Of a stretch of 64,000 nucleotides of DNA, positions 54,850 through 63,022 are shown in pieces. The translations under genes and the position numbers were made by a program. How positions within the stretch are numbered: position 1 is the stretch's first letter; each line of letters opens with the position of its first letter. The DNA comes from Mycolicibacterium sp. P9-64 (GTDB taxonomy: Bacteria; Actinomycetota; Actinomycetes; Mycobacteriales; Mycobacteriaceae), in assembly GCF_008329605.1 (NCBI RefSeq), contig NZ_NPKO01000004.1:1-64000 (forward strand), read 5' to 3'. The notes beneath the pieces are model-generated. The model saw nothing but the letters and a program-made list of their open reading frames with translations, did not search any database and was not told the origin of the DNA.

Positions 54850-55800
54850 TTAGAGTCGAAACAGCTTCTGGGCGTTGCCGAAGCCGATCTTGTCCCGGTC
54901 GACCGGGCTGATCGGGGCGTTGGCCAGAAACCTCGCATGATGCACCGGATCGCCGAACGGGTAGTCGCTGGAGAACATGATGCGGTCGGCGCCGAACACC
55001 TGAAGTGCGCACAGCAGCGGCGGCAGCGTGGTGTAACCGCAGATCGTGATGTGCACGTGTTCGCGGACGACGTCGGCCACCGACCGGGCGTTCGGGTTGT
55101 ACCCGCTCAGCACCGCGTCTGCCCGCATCAGAGAGAAGGGCAGGTTCTCGCCCATGTGCCCAACGACGATCTGCAGCTTGGGATGTCGGTCGAAGGCTCC
55201 GGTGGCGGCAAGGCGGAGCACGTGTAGACCGGTCTCGGCGTGCCACCCCCAAGCGGCCGTGCTCAACGCCCGGCCCGTCTGCTCGGGGAGCCCACCGAAG
55301 TACACGTCGGCGACCTCCGGAGGGGGATAGGTGGGGTGAAGGTAGACGGGAACGTCGAGTTCTGCGATGGCTGCGAGCAATTCGTCGAACTCGGGGGCGT
55401 CGAGGAACCGCCCGTGAGTGTGCCCGTTGAACACCACACCGCAGAATCCCAGCTCGGTGATCGCTCGCTTGGCTTCCACGATCGCGGCGGCCGGGTCCTG
55501 CGTTGGCAGGCTGGCCAGCGCGTTGAAGCGGTCGGGGTGGGCTGCAACGGCTTCGGCGCAGCGGTCGTTGAGCTGCCTGCTGAGGTTGACCGCGTCCCCG
55601 ACGGGTACCTGCTGGGACCCAGGCGCGACCACCGACAACACCTGCATGCCGATGCCAGCCTCGTCCATCACCCGCAGTCGCTGCTCGCCAACCTCGACCA
55701 GCTTCGCGGTGATGGCCTCCGGCCCGTCCGACGTCTCCCACACCCGTTCGACGAGGTCGGCGGGTAGCACGTGTTCTTCGAGGGCGATCAGCGCGGTCAT
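54850..55800 (-). CDS. amidohydrolase family protein (ACMSD/gamma-resorcylate decarboxylase-like)
   Basis: A 316-residue TIM-barrel amidohydrolase of the amidohydro-rel/ACMSD branch. It begins IALEEHVLP (the ExH metal motif), has GVVFNGHTHGRFLD, VPVYLHPTYPPP and VVGHMGENLPF (histidines) and IMFSSDYPFGDP (catalytic Asp). This set is typical of metal-dependent decarboxylases and hydrolases of aromatic acids. It is divergent from the LLM oxidoreductase with 150 bases between. The exact substrate is not readable. Confidence 0.88.
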   Translation of the reverse strand: MTALIALEEHVLPADLVERVWETSDGPEAITAKLVEVGEQRLRVMDEAGIGMQVLSVVAPGSQQVPVGDAVNLSRQLNDRCAEAVAAHPDRFNALASLPTQDPAAAIVEAKRAITELGFCGVVFNGHTHGRFLDAPEFDELLAAIAELDVPVYLHPTYPPPEVADVYFGGLPEQTGRALSTAAWGWHAETGLHVLRLAATGAFDRHPKLQIVVGHMGENLPFSLMRADAVLSGYNPNARSVADVVREHVHITICGYTTLPPLLCALQVFGADRIMFSSDYPFGDPVHHARFLANAPISPVDRDKIGFGNAQKLFRL

Positions 55801-55950
55801 TACTCCAGCTAAGCATCGGCAGGGTCGAAGTCAATGGTGGCTAGCTGCCAACTTCTTGGCGATGCACGTGAAGGCGCCAAGTCTTGCCTATGGTCACAAG
55901 TGACGGTCGCCAGGCACCGTCGATGGCGAGCGACAGAACGAAGGTCCGAC

Positions 55951-56967
55951 GTGAAGGTGCATCTGCAGCTCGAGGGATCGCCTGCGAAGGTGTCCGACCA
56001 CGCACGCGATCTGGCGGCGCTGGGTTGCGACGGGGCCTTCACCTTCGAGGGCCAACACGACGCCTTCTTCCCGTTGGTCGTCGCGGCCGGTGTCACCGAC
56101 CTCGAACTGATGACCAACGTGGCCATCGCTGGTCCCCGCAGCCCGCTGCATCTGGCGCACGCCGCCTACGACCTCCAAGCCTACAGCCAGGGGCGGTTCC
56201 GGCTGGGCCTCGGGTCCCAGATCAGGGTGCACATCGAGAAGCGCTACGGCAGCCAATGGGGCAGCCCCGCGCGCCGACTGGCGGAGCAGGTGGCCGCGAT
56301 CAAGGCGATCTTCGCCGCGTGGGAAGGCAAGTCGCGACTGGACTTTCGCGGCGAGTTCTTCACCCACACGCTGATGCCGCCAAACTTCAACCCCGGTCCC
56401 AACCCGTTCGGTCCACCGCCGATCCTGATGGGTGCGCTGGGGCCGGTCATGACCAGGGCGGCCGCCGAAGTCGCCGACGGCCTGTTGGTGATGCCGTTCA
56501 ACAGCGCACGCCACCTCGCAGAGCGCACCGCGCCCGCACTCGCCGAGGGTCTGCGCCGGTCGGGTCGGGAGACCGGCGATTTGCAAGTCATCGCGCAGGC
56601 CATGGTGGCCATCGGCCGCACCGACGCAGAACTGGCGGAGGCCGTCGACGCAGTCGGACGGCTCATCGCGTTCTACGGGTCGACGCCCGCCTACGTGCCC
56701 GTGCTGGAGGTCGAGGGCTGGGCACACCTGCAGCCCAAGCTCAACGAGCTCTCCAAGAAGGGCGCGTTCAGCGACATGCGTGCGTTGATCACCGAACCCA
56801 TGGTGCGCACGATCGGGATCGTCGGAACGCCTGAACAGTGCGCGGCCGAGATCGTCGACCGATTCGGCACCATGAGCGACGAAGTCTGTTGCTACTTCCC
56901 TGGTTACACGCCGCGCAGTGAGGACGTCGCCGACATGGTCGCGGCGCTGCACGGCTCGCTGCGCTGA
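55951..56967 (+). CDS. LLM class flavin/F420-dependent oxidoreductase
   Basis: A 338-residue luciferase-like protein of the TIGR03617 type (probably F420-dependent in mycobacteria). Pieces seen are LQLEGSPAKVSDHARDLAALG, CDGAFTFEGQHDAFFPL, GPRSPLHLAHAAYDLQAYSQGRF and RLGLGSQI. GTG 55951 is preferred to 55834 since the region before it is intergenic in character and AAGG lies upstream. It overlaps the enoyl-CoA hydratase start by one base (TGATG). Confidence 0.88.
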   Translation: MKVHLQLEGSPAKVSDHARDLAALGCDGAFTFEGQHDAFFPLVVAAGVTDLELMTNVAIAGPRSPLHLAHAAYDLQAYSQGRFRLGLGSQIRVHIEKRYGSQWGSPARRLAEQVAAIKAIFAAWEGKSRLDFRGEFFTHTLMPPNFNPGPNPFGPPPILMGALGPVMTRAAAEVADGLLVMPFNSARHLAERTAPALAEGLRRSGRETGDLQVIAQAMVAIGRTDAELAEAVDAVGRLIAFYGSTPAYVPVLEVEGWAHLQPKLNELSKKGAFSDMRALITEPMVRTIGIVGTPEQCAAEIVDRFGTMSDEVCCYFPGYTPRSEDVADMVAALHGSLR

Positions 56968-57785
56968 TGTCGCCCGATTTGACCGTCGAGATGAGCGACG
57001 GCGTCGCCGTGCTGACGCTGAACCGGCCGGATCGCCGCAACGCCTACACCGGCGAGATGGGCGCTTTGCTGAGCCAGGCCTACCGCAGCTGCGACGATGA
57101 CGACGACGTCCGGGCTATCGTGCTCACCGGCGCAGGCACGGCGTTCTGCGCGGGCGCCGACTTCTCCAACGGCACGAGTCCCTTCGCCTCGCCTGGCGAT
57201 CCCGCAGGCTTCACCGCGTCGCCGATCGACCCTGCGGCCTTCGAACTGCGAACCCCGGTCATCGCCGCGGTCAACGGCCACGCGATCGGCATCGGGCTCA
57301 CGCTGGCGCTACAGGCTGACATTCGGATCGTCGCGGAGGACGCCAAATACGGTGTCGTTCAGGTGCGCAGGGGAGTGATCCCCGACTGCATGTCGCACTG
57401 GACGCTGGCCCGCATGGCCGGTGCGGCTGTCGCCGCCGAAATACTGCTCACCGGAAGGACGTTCGACGGCGCAGATGCCGTCGCCATGGGTATCGCGTCA
57501 CGCGCCGTGCCCGCCACCGAGGTAGTGGATCGGGCGATGGACATCGCGCGCGACATCGCCGTCAACGTGGCACCGATGTCGGCGGCGCTGAGCAAGCGGC
57601 TGCTGTGGGACAGCCTGGCCAACGGGTACTCCGCACGCCAGGTCGCGTGGATGGAGACCCAACTGCACCATCGCGTGATGGGCACCGACGATGCCCGCGA
57701 AGGCGTCGCCGCGTTCCTGGACCGACGGGCTCCGCGGTGGAGCGGGTCGGTCTCACGCGATTGGGCCGAGCTGCCGGAGCCGTAG
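56967..57785 (+). CDS. enoyl-CoA hydratase/isomerase family protein
   Basis: A 272-residue crotonase. The oxyanion-hole motifs are FCAGADFSNG and VNGHAIGIGLTLALQAD; the second catalytic region RRGVIPDCMSHWTL lacks the classical GxxPxxG glutamate and reads GVIPDCM with Asp, so hydratase activity may be changed. C-terminal SKRLLWDSLANG is typical. It is translationally coupled to the LLM oxidoreductase. Likely role: degradation of an unusual acyl-CoA. Confidence 0.88.
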   Translation: MSPDLTVEMSDGVAVLTLNRPDRRNAYTGEMGALLSQAYRSCDDDDDVRAIVLTGAGTAFCAGADFSNGTSPFASPGDPAGFTASPIDPAAFELRTPVIAAVNGHAIGIGLTLALQADIRIVAEDAKYGVVQVRRGVIPDCMSHWTLARMAGAAVAAEILLTGRTFDGADAVAMGIASRAVPATEVVDRAMDIARDIAVNVAPMSAALSKRLLWDSLANGYSARQVAWMETQLHHRVMGTDDAREGVAAFLDRRAPRWSGSVSRDWAELPEP

Positions 57786-57831
57786 GGCTGGATGAGCGTT
57801 TCCGGACAGGTGATGCTCCGGCTTCGATAAT

Positions 57832-57872
57832 TAGTACGCCATGCGTAGTATATTGGTTGACCAAGCGTACTA
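57832..57872. promoter_or_regulatory. MarR-type operator in the MFS promoter
   Basis: TAGTACGC (57832-57839) and GCGTACTA (57865-57872) are exact reverse complements with 25 bases between. The left arm is part of TAGTACGCCATGC, which recurs almost unchanged in the marR promoter. TAGTAT (57846-57851) inside the repeat is a likely -10 for the MFS gene, so binding would repress it. Confidence 0.7.
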
Positions 57873-57902
57873 GGAGGCGGCGTCGTTGAGTCTGGGATCG
57901 CG

Positions 57903-59207
57903 GTGAAGCGCTACCTGAACTCGACGTTCTCGGCCCTCGGGGTACGCGACTACCGCCGGTTCGCACTCGGTCAGGCGATCTCGGTCAGCGGCACCTGGAT
58001 GCAGAAGCTCGCCCAGGCGTGGCTGGTGCTCGAGCTGACCAACTCGCCGGTCCTGCTGGGTGTCACGGTCGCCATGCAGCAACTTCCGACCCTGTTGTTC
58101 ACCACCGTCGGCGGCGCACTCGCCGATCGGTTCGACAAGCGCACCATCCTGCTGTGGATGGCAGTCGGAGCGACGATGCCTGCACTCGCGATCGGGGTGC
58201 TCGTCCAGCTGCATCTCATTCAGGTGTGGATCGTGTTGCTGGCAGCGCTGATTCAGGGTCTCTTCGACGCCGTGGAGAAACCGGCCAGGCTCACCGTGGT
58301 GAACGACATCGCCACACCCGCGACGTTGACCAACGCCGTCATGTTCAACGGCATCATCCAGGACAGCGGCAAGGTCGCAGGCCCGGCGATCGCCGGGATC
58401 CTGATCTCGTCGGTCGGCATCTCGGCAGCCTTCTTCATCAACGCACTCTCGTACGTGCCGGTCATCGTGGCGCTGCTGCTGATCAAGCCGCACGTACCCG
58501 TCGTTCCCGCCAGCACGTTCAAGGCCATGGGAAACCTCACCGGCACGCTGCGCTACGTCGCTGGGCGTCCCAAGTTGGCCGCCGCCTTGGCGTTGATGAC
58601 GGTGGCGGGTCTACTTGCCTACAACTGGAACGTCTTGCTGCCGACACTGACTCGCGACGTGTTCCACGGCGACGCGCGCACCGTCGGGTTCGGCTTCACC
58701 TGCATGGGGCTTGGGGCCGTGCTGGGCGGTGTCGCCCTCGCGGGTTTCCTCAAGCCTGGCTCGCGCAGATTGATCATCAACGGATGCGTCTTCGCCGCAT
58801 TCCTCGTCATGCTCGGTCTTGCGCCCACCCTTGGTGTCGCCTACGTCCTGCTCTTCGGGGTCGGCGCGTTCAGCGTCACGTTCCGTGCAACGGCCACCGC
58901 GTTGCTCCAGCTCTACGCCGAACCCCAGATGCGGGGCCGGGTGATCTCTCTGCTCGTCCTTGCCACGGCGGGCACCACCCCGATCGGTGGGCCCATCATC
59001 GGTTGGATCTGCGAGCACGCCAGCCCGCGTATCGCCTGCATGGTCGGTGGAGTCGGCACCGCCGTGGCCGCGTTGGCATGCTTCCTCTACCTGAAGGCGA
59101 AACACTCGGCGGGGGAACGGGACTACGACAGCGCGACAAGCCTCTCGAGCGACGGCAGCGCCGCGAATATGGCATGCCGATCATCCTCGGAAAGTCGACC
59201 GACCTGA
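57903..59207 (+). CDS. MFS transporter (MFS_3/EntS-like)
   Basis: A 434-residue transporter with twelve predicted segments in two halves. The MFS loop is GGALADRFDKRTILLWM, preceded by GTWMQKLAQAWLVLELTNSPVLLG, as in EntS and related drug or siderophore exporters. GTG start about 30 bases after the right arm of the operator. Its last 85 bases overlap the convergent marR gene. It is probably an efflux pump under MarR control. Confidence 0.88.
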   Translation: MKRYLNSTFSALGVRDYRRFALGQAISVSGTWMQKLAQAWLVLELTNSPVLLGVTVAMQQLPTLLFTTVGGALADRFDKRTILLWMAVGATMPALAIGVLVQLHLIQVWIVLLAALIQGLFDAVEKPARLTVVNDIATPATLTNAVMFNGIIQDSGKVAGPAIAGILISSVGISAAFFINALSYVPVIVALLLIKPHVPVVPASTFKAMGNLTGTLRYVAGRPKLAAALALMTVAGLLAYNWNVLLPTLTRDVFHGDARTVGFGFTCMGLGAVLGGVALAGFLKPGSRRLIINGCVFAAFLVMLGLAPTLGVAYVLLFGVGAFSVTFRATATALLQLYAEPQMRGRVISLLVLATAGTTPIGGPIIGWICEHASPRIACMVGGVGTAVAALACFLYLKAKHSAGERDYDSATSLSSDGSAANMACRSSSESRPT

Positions 59208-59566
59208 TGGGCAAGGAACTCGTTGGCACGATGCCGAGACGCCGCCAGTAGCTCGTGACCGTGGGCGGTGATGACCACCATGAAGCTACGTCCGTCGTCC
59301 GGGTCGACCGTGCGCTCCAGGTAGTCCATCTCCTCCAATCTGGCCACCAGCCGGGTCACCGAAGACTTGCTGATCTGCTCGCGCCTGGCCAGGTCACCGA
59401 CGCGCAGCGGGCCATGCCGCTGGATGGTGGACAGCGCCGAGATCTGGGACATCGTCAGCTCGGTCTCCGACCGCTTGCGCAACTTCCTCGTCAGCCGGAG
59501 GCTGACATCCTGCAGCGCGGCGACGTCGTCTGCGTGAACGACCGCAGGGTGCGTTGGGTTCGACAC
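59123..59566 (-). CDS. MarR family regulator
   Basis: A 147-residue winged-helix repressor. The DNA-binding part has LRVGDLARREQISKSSVTRLVARLEEMDYLERT followed by the wing DPDDGRSFMVVIT, a standard MarR pattern. GTG 59566 is chosen because TAGTCT lies exactly six bases upstream, giving a leaderless start; GTG 59572 directly abuts the hexamer and is less likely. It converges on and overlaps the MFS gene by 85 bases. Probable ligand: a substrate of that pump. Confidence 0.87.
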   Translation of the reverse strand: MSNPTHPAVVHADDVAALQDVSLRLTRKLRKRSETELTMSQISALSTIQRHGPLRVGDLARREQISKSSVTRLVARLEEMDYLERTVDPDDGRSFMVVITAHGHELLAASRHRANEFLAHQVGRLSEDDRHAIFAALPSLERLVALS

Positions 59567-59572
59567 CTCCAC

Positions 59573-59590
59573 AGACTAGTACGGCCATGC
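59573..59590 (-). promoter_or_regulatory. marR promoter with matching operator motif
   Basis: TAGTACGGCCATGC at 59577-59590 differs by one inserted base from TAGTACGCCATGC in the MFS promoter. It overlaps the -10 hexamer TAGTCT (59578-59573, minus strand), so MarR binding would shut off its own gene. Confidence 0.65.
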
Positions 59591-59672
59591 AACCATTTCG
59601 CGGCTTCGGAATCCCCGATGACCGCACGGGGTTGCGGCTACAGTTCATCCCGACGCGACTGGAGGTCGGCGG

Positions 59673-60539
59673 ATGCAGGTTGGTGTGGTATTTCCCCAGA
59701 CGGAATTGGGTGGCGACGTGGGTGCGGTGCGCGCCTACGGCGAACGGGTAGAAGCTCTGGGGTATCGACACATACTGGCGTTCGACCACGTCGTCGGTGC
59801 GGACCCGAAGGTGCACGCCGGCTGGAACGGACCCTACGACGTACAGACCACGTTCCACGAGCCGATGGTGTTGTTCGGCTTCCTCGCCGGAGTGACGCGC
59901 TCGCTCGAATTCGTCACCGGCGTCATCATTCTCCCGCAGCGTCAGACCGCCCTGGTCGCGAAGCAAGCCGCCGAGGTTGATCTCCTGTCATCGGGCCGAT
60001 TTCGGCTCGGCGTCGGAATCGGTTGGAACACAGTCGAATACGAAGCGCTCGGCGAGGAATTCGGCAATCGTGGCAAGCGGTCGGAGGAACAGATCGAGGT
60101 GTTGCGGCGGCTGTGGACCGAGGAGTCGGTGACGTTCAATGGCAAGTACCACACCGTCACGGGCGCGGGCCTTGCGCCGCTGCCGGTGCAACGTCCGATT
60201 CCGGTGTGGATCGGCGCCAACTCGAAACGCGGCCTCGAGCGCGCGGGCCGGATCGCCGACGGCTGGTTCCCGATGGTGGTGCCAGGCCCCGGCCTCGAAG
60301 CAGCCCGTTCGGTGGTGGATCAAGCCGCGGTCGACGCGGGCCGGGATCCGAAGAGCATCGGTATGGAGGCGTGGGTCAAGTGGCAGGGCAGCCCTGATGA
60401 CGTCGTTGCCAAGGTGGGGAAGTGGGCCGCGGTCGGCGCCTCCCACATCTCGGTCAACACGATGGGCGCCGGCCTGAAGACGGTCGACGAACACCTGGCC
60501 GCGCTGACGGCGGTCGCCGACGCCCTTCCGAAAGCCTAA
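59673..60539 (+). CDS. LLM class F420-dependent oxidoreductase (TIGR03619 type)
   Basis: A 288-residue luciferase-like oxidoreductase. MQVGVVFPQTE is the family start; ILAFDHVVGADP, VTGVIILPQRQTALVAKQAAEVD, LLSSGRFRLGVGIGWN and VWIGANSKRGLERAGRIADGW are typical of F420-dependent members. GAGG precedes the ATG. Substrate unknown. It converges with the flippase-type gene with seven bases between. Confidence 0.9.
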   Translation: MQVGVVFPQTELGGDVGAVRAYGERVEALGYRHILAFDHVVGADPKVHAGWNGPYDVQTTFHEPMVLFGFLAGVTRSLEFVTGVIILPQRQTALVAKQAAEVDLLSSGRFRLGVGIGWNTVEYEALGEEFGNRGKRSEEQIEVLRRLWTEESVTFNGKYHTVTGAGLAPLPVQRPIPVWIGANSKRGLERAGRIADGWFPMVVPGPGLEAARSVVDQAAVDAGRDPKSIGMEAWVKWQGSPDDVVAKVGKWAAVGASHISVNTMGAGLKTVDEHLAALTAVADALPKA

Positions 60540-60546
60540 CTGCCGC

Positions 60547-62913
60547 TTAGATCATGTCGTTCTTGGTCAGCCAGCGCATCACCGGCCAGCCGATGAACAC
60601 GGGCAGCCAGCAGGTCAGCACACGGTAGAGCAGCACGGACGGCACGGCAATCGCCGCGGGCAGTCCGAACGCTGCCAGACCACCGATCAATGCGGCCTCG
60701 ACGGCGCCGACGCCGCCGGGTGTTGGCGCCGCCGAGGCGAGTGTCCCGCCGATCATCGTCACGACCGTGACGGTGACGAACGTCGTGTCGCCGCCGAACG
60801 CCTCGATGCTGGCCCACAACGCCAAGGCCGCACCGAGAGTCGTTGAGGCACAGCCAAGGATGATCAGTCCGAGCCGCTTGGGTTCACGTGCCAGCGTGAC
60901 GAGGTCGTCGCCGACCTCCTTCAATCGGGGGCGAACGGCCGTACCCAGCCAGTGTCGTCCCTTCGGCACGAAGGTGAACGCACCGATGACTCCCAGAGCC
61001 GCGCCCGCGACCAGGTAGAGCACCGTCGACGACGGCACGAAGTGCGACAGATCGGCGGACGCACCGGCGAAAGCGGTGAAGAAGATCAGCAGCGCGACGT
61101 GAGTGATCACCTGGACGGTCTGCTGCAATGCCACCGCGGCGGTGGCGCGCAGTGCGCCGAGCCCGGACTTCTGAAGGAACCTCGTACTGAGCGCGAGACC
61201 GCCGACGCCGGCAGGCGTGGTGGTGGCCGCAAAGGTGTTGGCCACCTGCATGATGGTCAGATTTCGGAAGTTCACCGACTCCGATGCGCATGCCCAGAGT
61301 GCTGCTGCCGCACCGACATACGTCAATGCCGACACCGTAAGACCCAGCAGAGCCCACCACCAGTTCGCCGTACGCAGTTCGGAGAAGAACGCAGGCACGG
61401 TGCTGATGAATGGATACGCGACGTAGACCAGAGCGACCAGCAGTACCAGTTGAATGAGCTGATAGCGGGTGAACCTGGTGATCGTCTCGGCATGGATCTG
61501 GTCCGCTCCGGTCTGCCGTTTCACCTCGTCGCGAGTGGCCGACATGATGGTCTTGGCGTCGCTGAGTGACTCCTGGAGTCGTTGCGGCATCGCTGATTTC
61601 GTCAGTCTGCTCGACGCCGCGAGCACCGCCTCCCTGCCGAAGGTCTCGATCGCCGCGGTCACCGCCGGCCCAGCGCCATAGATCGAGCTCGTCGTCATGA
61701 GCAACTGGGCGACGTCGGCCTGAAGCTGGATGGTCGAGGCGCCGTACTCGGCGTTGCCGAAGCCGCCGAACAGCACCTTGCCGTCCTCGACGGTGATCTC
61801 GCGGCTCCGCAGATCGCCATGGGAGATCAGGTGATCGTGCAGGACGCCGAGTGACTCCCACACCTTGGCAACGGGGGTCTGCTCGTCGATCGTCGTTCCG
61901 CTGGCCGAGGTATGGGCGTACAACATCCAGCCGCGGTCGAGTGAGGTCACCGTGACGGTGTCTGTATTGGCCACTCCGGCGTCCCCGACGGCGATCGCCA
62001 TCAGCCCGCGATGCTCGACGGAGCGGCGCATGGACGTTTGCAGCGGCGCGGTTTCGTCGTTGCGCAGTGACAGCTTTCGCCAGAGTTGGCGCAGGGCGCC
62101 TCCGCTGCGCTGGTTCGGCCCGTACAACTCGATGACGACAGGTGACGGGTAGCCGTCGGTCTCGGCCGACAGAATCAGCGGACCGGGGCCAGCGGGCCGC
62201 ACCACCGCCATCCGGCACACCGCGACCCGCCGTCGGGCCAGCGCCTGGACTGCCCCGACGAGTGGCACTTCAAGCGCCGGCGTGCCAACCAACAGGACGG
62301 TCAGCGCTCCGAGGAACCAGCCGACGGCCAGCCCCAGCAGTGAGCGCGCGGGGACGACGGCGCTCACGACGAGATGGATCGGTACGAACGCGAGCAGCAG
62401 CGCCCACCACCACCTCCGCCATCGCGCGGGTAGCCAGGGGCCCGACACCGTCAGCACCGCGGCGAGCATCGCGATCCATCGCGGATCGTCGAGGAACTGG
62501 GACAACAACGTGTTGAGGCGGTCGGACAAGTCGAAGTGCCACCGTGGGGCGGCGATGCCGTTGGCGGTGATCGACAGCGCAAGCACGGCGCTGAGCCCGG
62601 CCGCCGCGTACGCGCCCAGCAGCTTCCACTGCCTGCTCATGATCAGGCCGAACAGGATCGCAAACGGCAGCGCAAGGATCGCGATGCCGTACACCAGGTA
62701 CACCACGTTGGACTGGGTGGGCGTCAGCACCCCGACGATGCCCGATATCGACTTCTCCAGTGCGACCCAGTCGTTGCGGGTGATGAGCGAGCTGGTGACG
62801 ACCGCCGCCAGGAACACCGTCGCGAACACCAGGCGCAGGATGTCGTTGGTCCGCCGGGCGAGCGGCTGCAGCAAGCTGCCCGAAACGGCGACTTCGCGCC
62901 CGTCGACTCGCAT
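60547..62913 (-). CDS. membrane protein with pseudokinase-like middle and MprF-type flippase domain (UPF0104)
   Basis: A 788-residue protein. About six N-terminal membrane segments (25-215) are followed by a cytoplasmic part (about 220-465) that resembles a kinase catalytic lobe: LHDHLISHGDLRSREITV (HGD at 365-367), LFGGFGNAEY (382-390) and QADVAQLL (Asp400). The loop asparagine and the DFG aspartate are absent, so it looks like a pseudokinase. The C-terminal 470-785 region is a lysylphosphatidylglycerol-synthase/AglD-type domain (NTFAATTTPAGVGGLALSTRF, SAAPTPGGVGAVEAALIGGL) that moves lipids or glycolipids. The gene ends the plus/minus block before the PBP gene. Confidence 0.87.
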   Translation of the reverse strand: MRVDGREVAVSGSLLQPLARRTNDILRLVFATVFLAAVVTSSLITRNDWVALEKSISGIVGVLTPTQSNVVYLVYGIAILALPFAILFGLIMSRQWKLLGAYAAAGLSAVLALSITANGIAAPRWHFDLSDRLNTLLSQFLDDPRWIAMLAAVLTVSGPWLPARWRRWWWALLLAFVPIHLVVSAVVPARSLLGLAVGWFLGALTVLLVGTPALEVPLVGAVQALARRRVAVCRMAVVRPAGPGPLILSAETDGYPSPVVIELYGPNQRSGGALRQLWRKLSLRNDETAPLQTSMRRSVEHRGLMAIAVGDAGVANTDTVTVTSLDRGWMLYAHTSASGTTIDEQTPVAKVWESLGVLHDHLISHGDLRSREITVEDGKVLFGGFGNAEYGASTIQLQADVAQLLMTTSSIYGAGPAVTAAIETFGREAVLAASSRLTKSAMPQRLQESLSDAKTIMSATRDEVKRQTGADQIHAETITRFTRYQLIQLVLLVALVYVAYPFISTVPAFFSELRTANWWWALLGLTVSALTYVGAAAALWACASESVNFRNLTIMQVANTFAATTTPAGVGGLALSTRFLQKSGLGALRATAAVALQQTVQVITHVALLIFFTAFAGASADLSHFVPSSTVLYLVAGAALGVIGAFTFVPKGRHWLGTAVRPRLKEVGDDLVTLAREPKRLGLIILGCASTTLGAALALWASIEAFGGDTTFVTVTVVTMIGGTLASAAPTPGGVGAVEAALIGGLAAFGLPAAIAVPSVLLYRVLTCWLPVFIGWPVMRWLTKNDMI

Positions 62914-63022
62914 CTACCAAGGATCTCCGGATCGGCGCCGCGTCTGCGCGACGGTTCGGGTCAACCTATCGGGACAACGGCCGCCCGAGGGTGCCAACAC
63001 GGTCAACGACCGGCATTTGCCA

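Noticed and set aside
55800..55950. Upstream extension of the LLM gene to 55834
   Set aside because: The extra 39 residues are Arg- and Ser-rich with no family likeness, while GTG 55951 begins exactly at the conserved strand.
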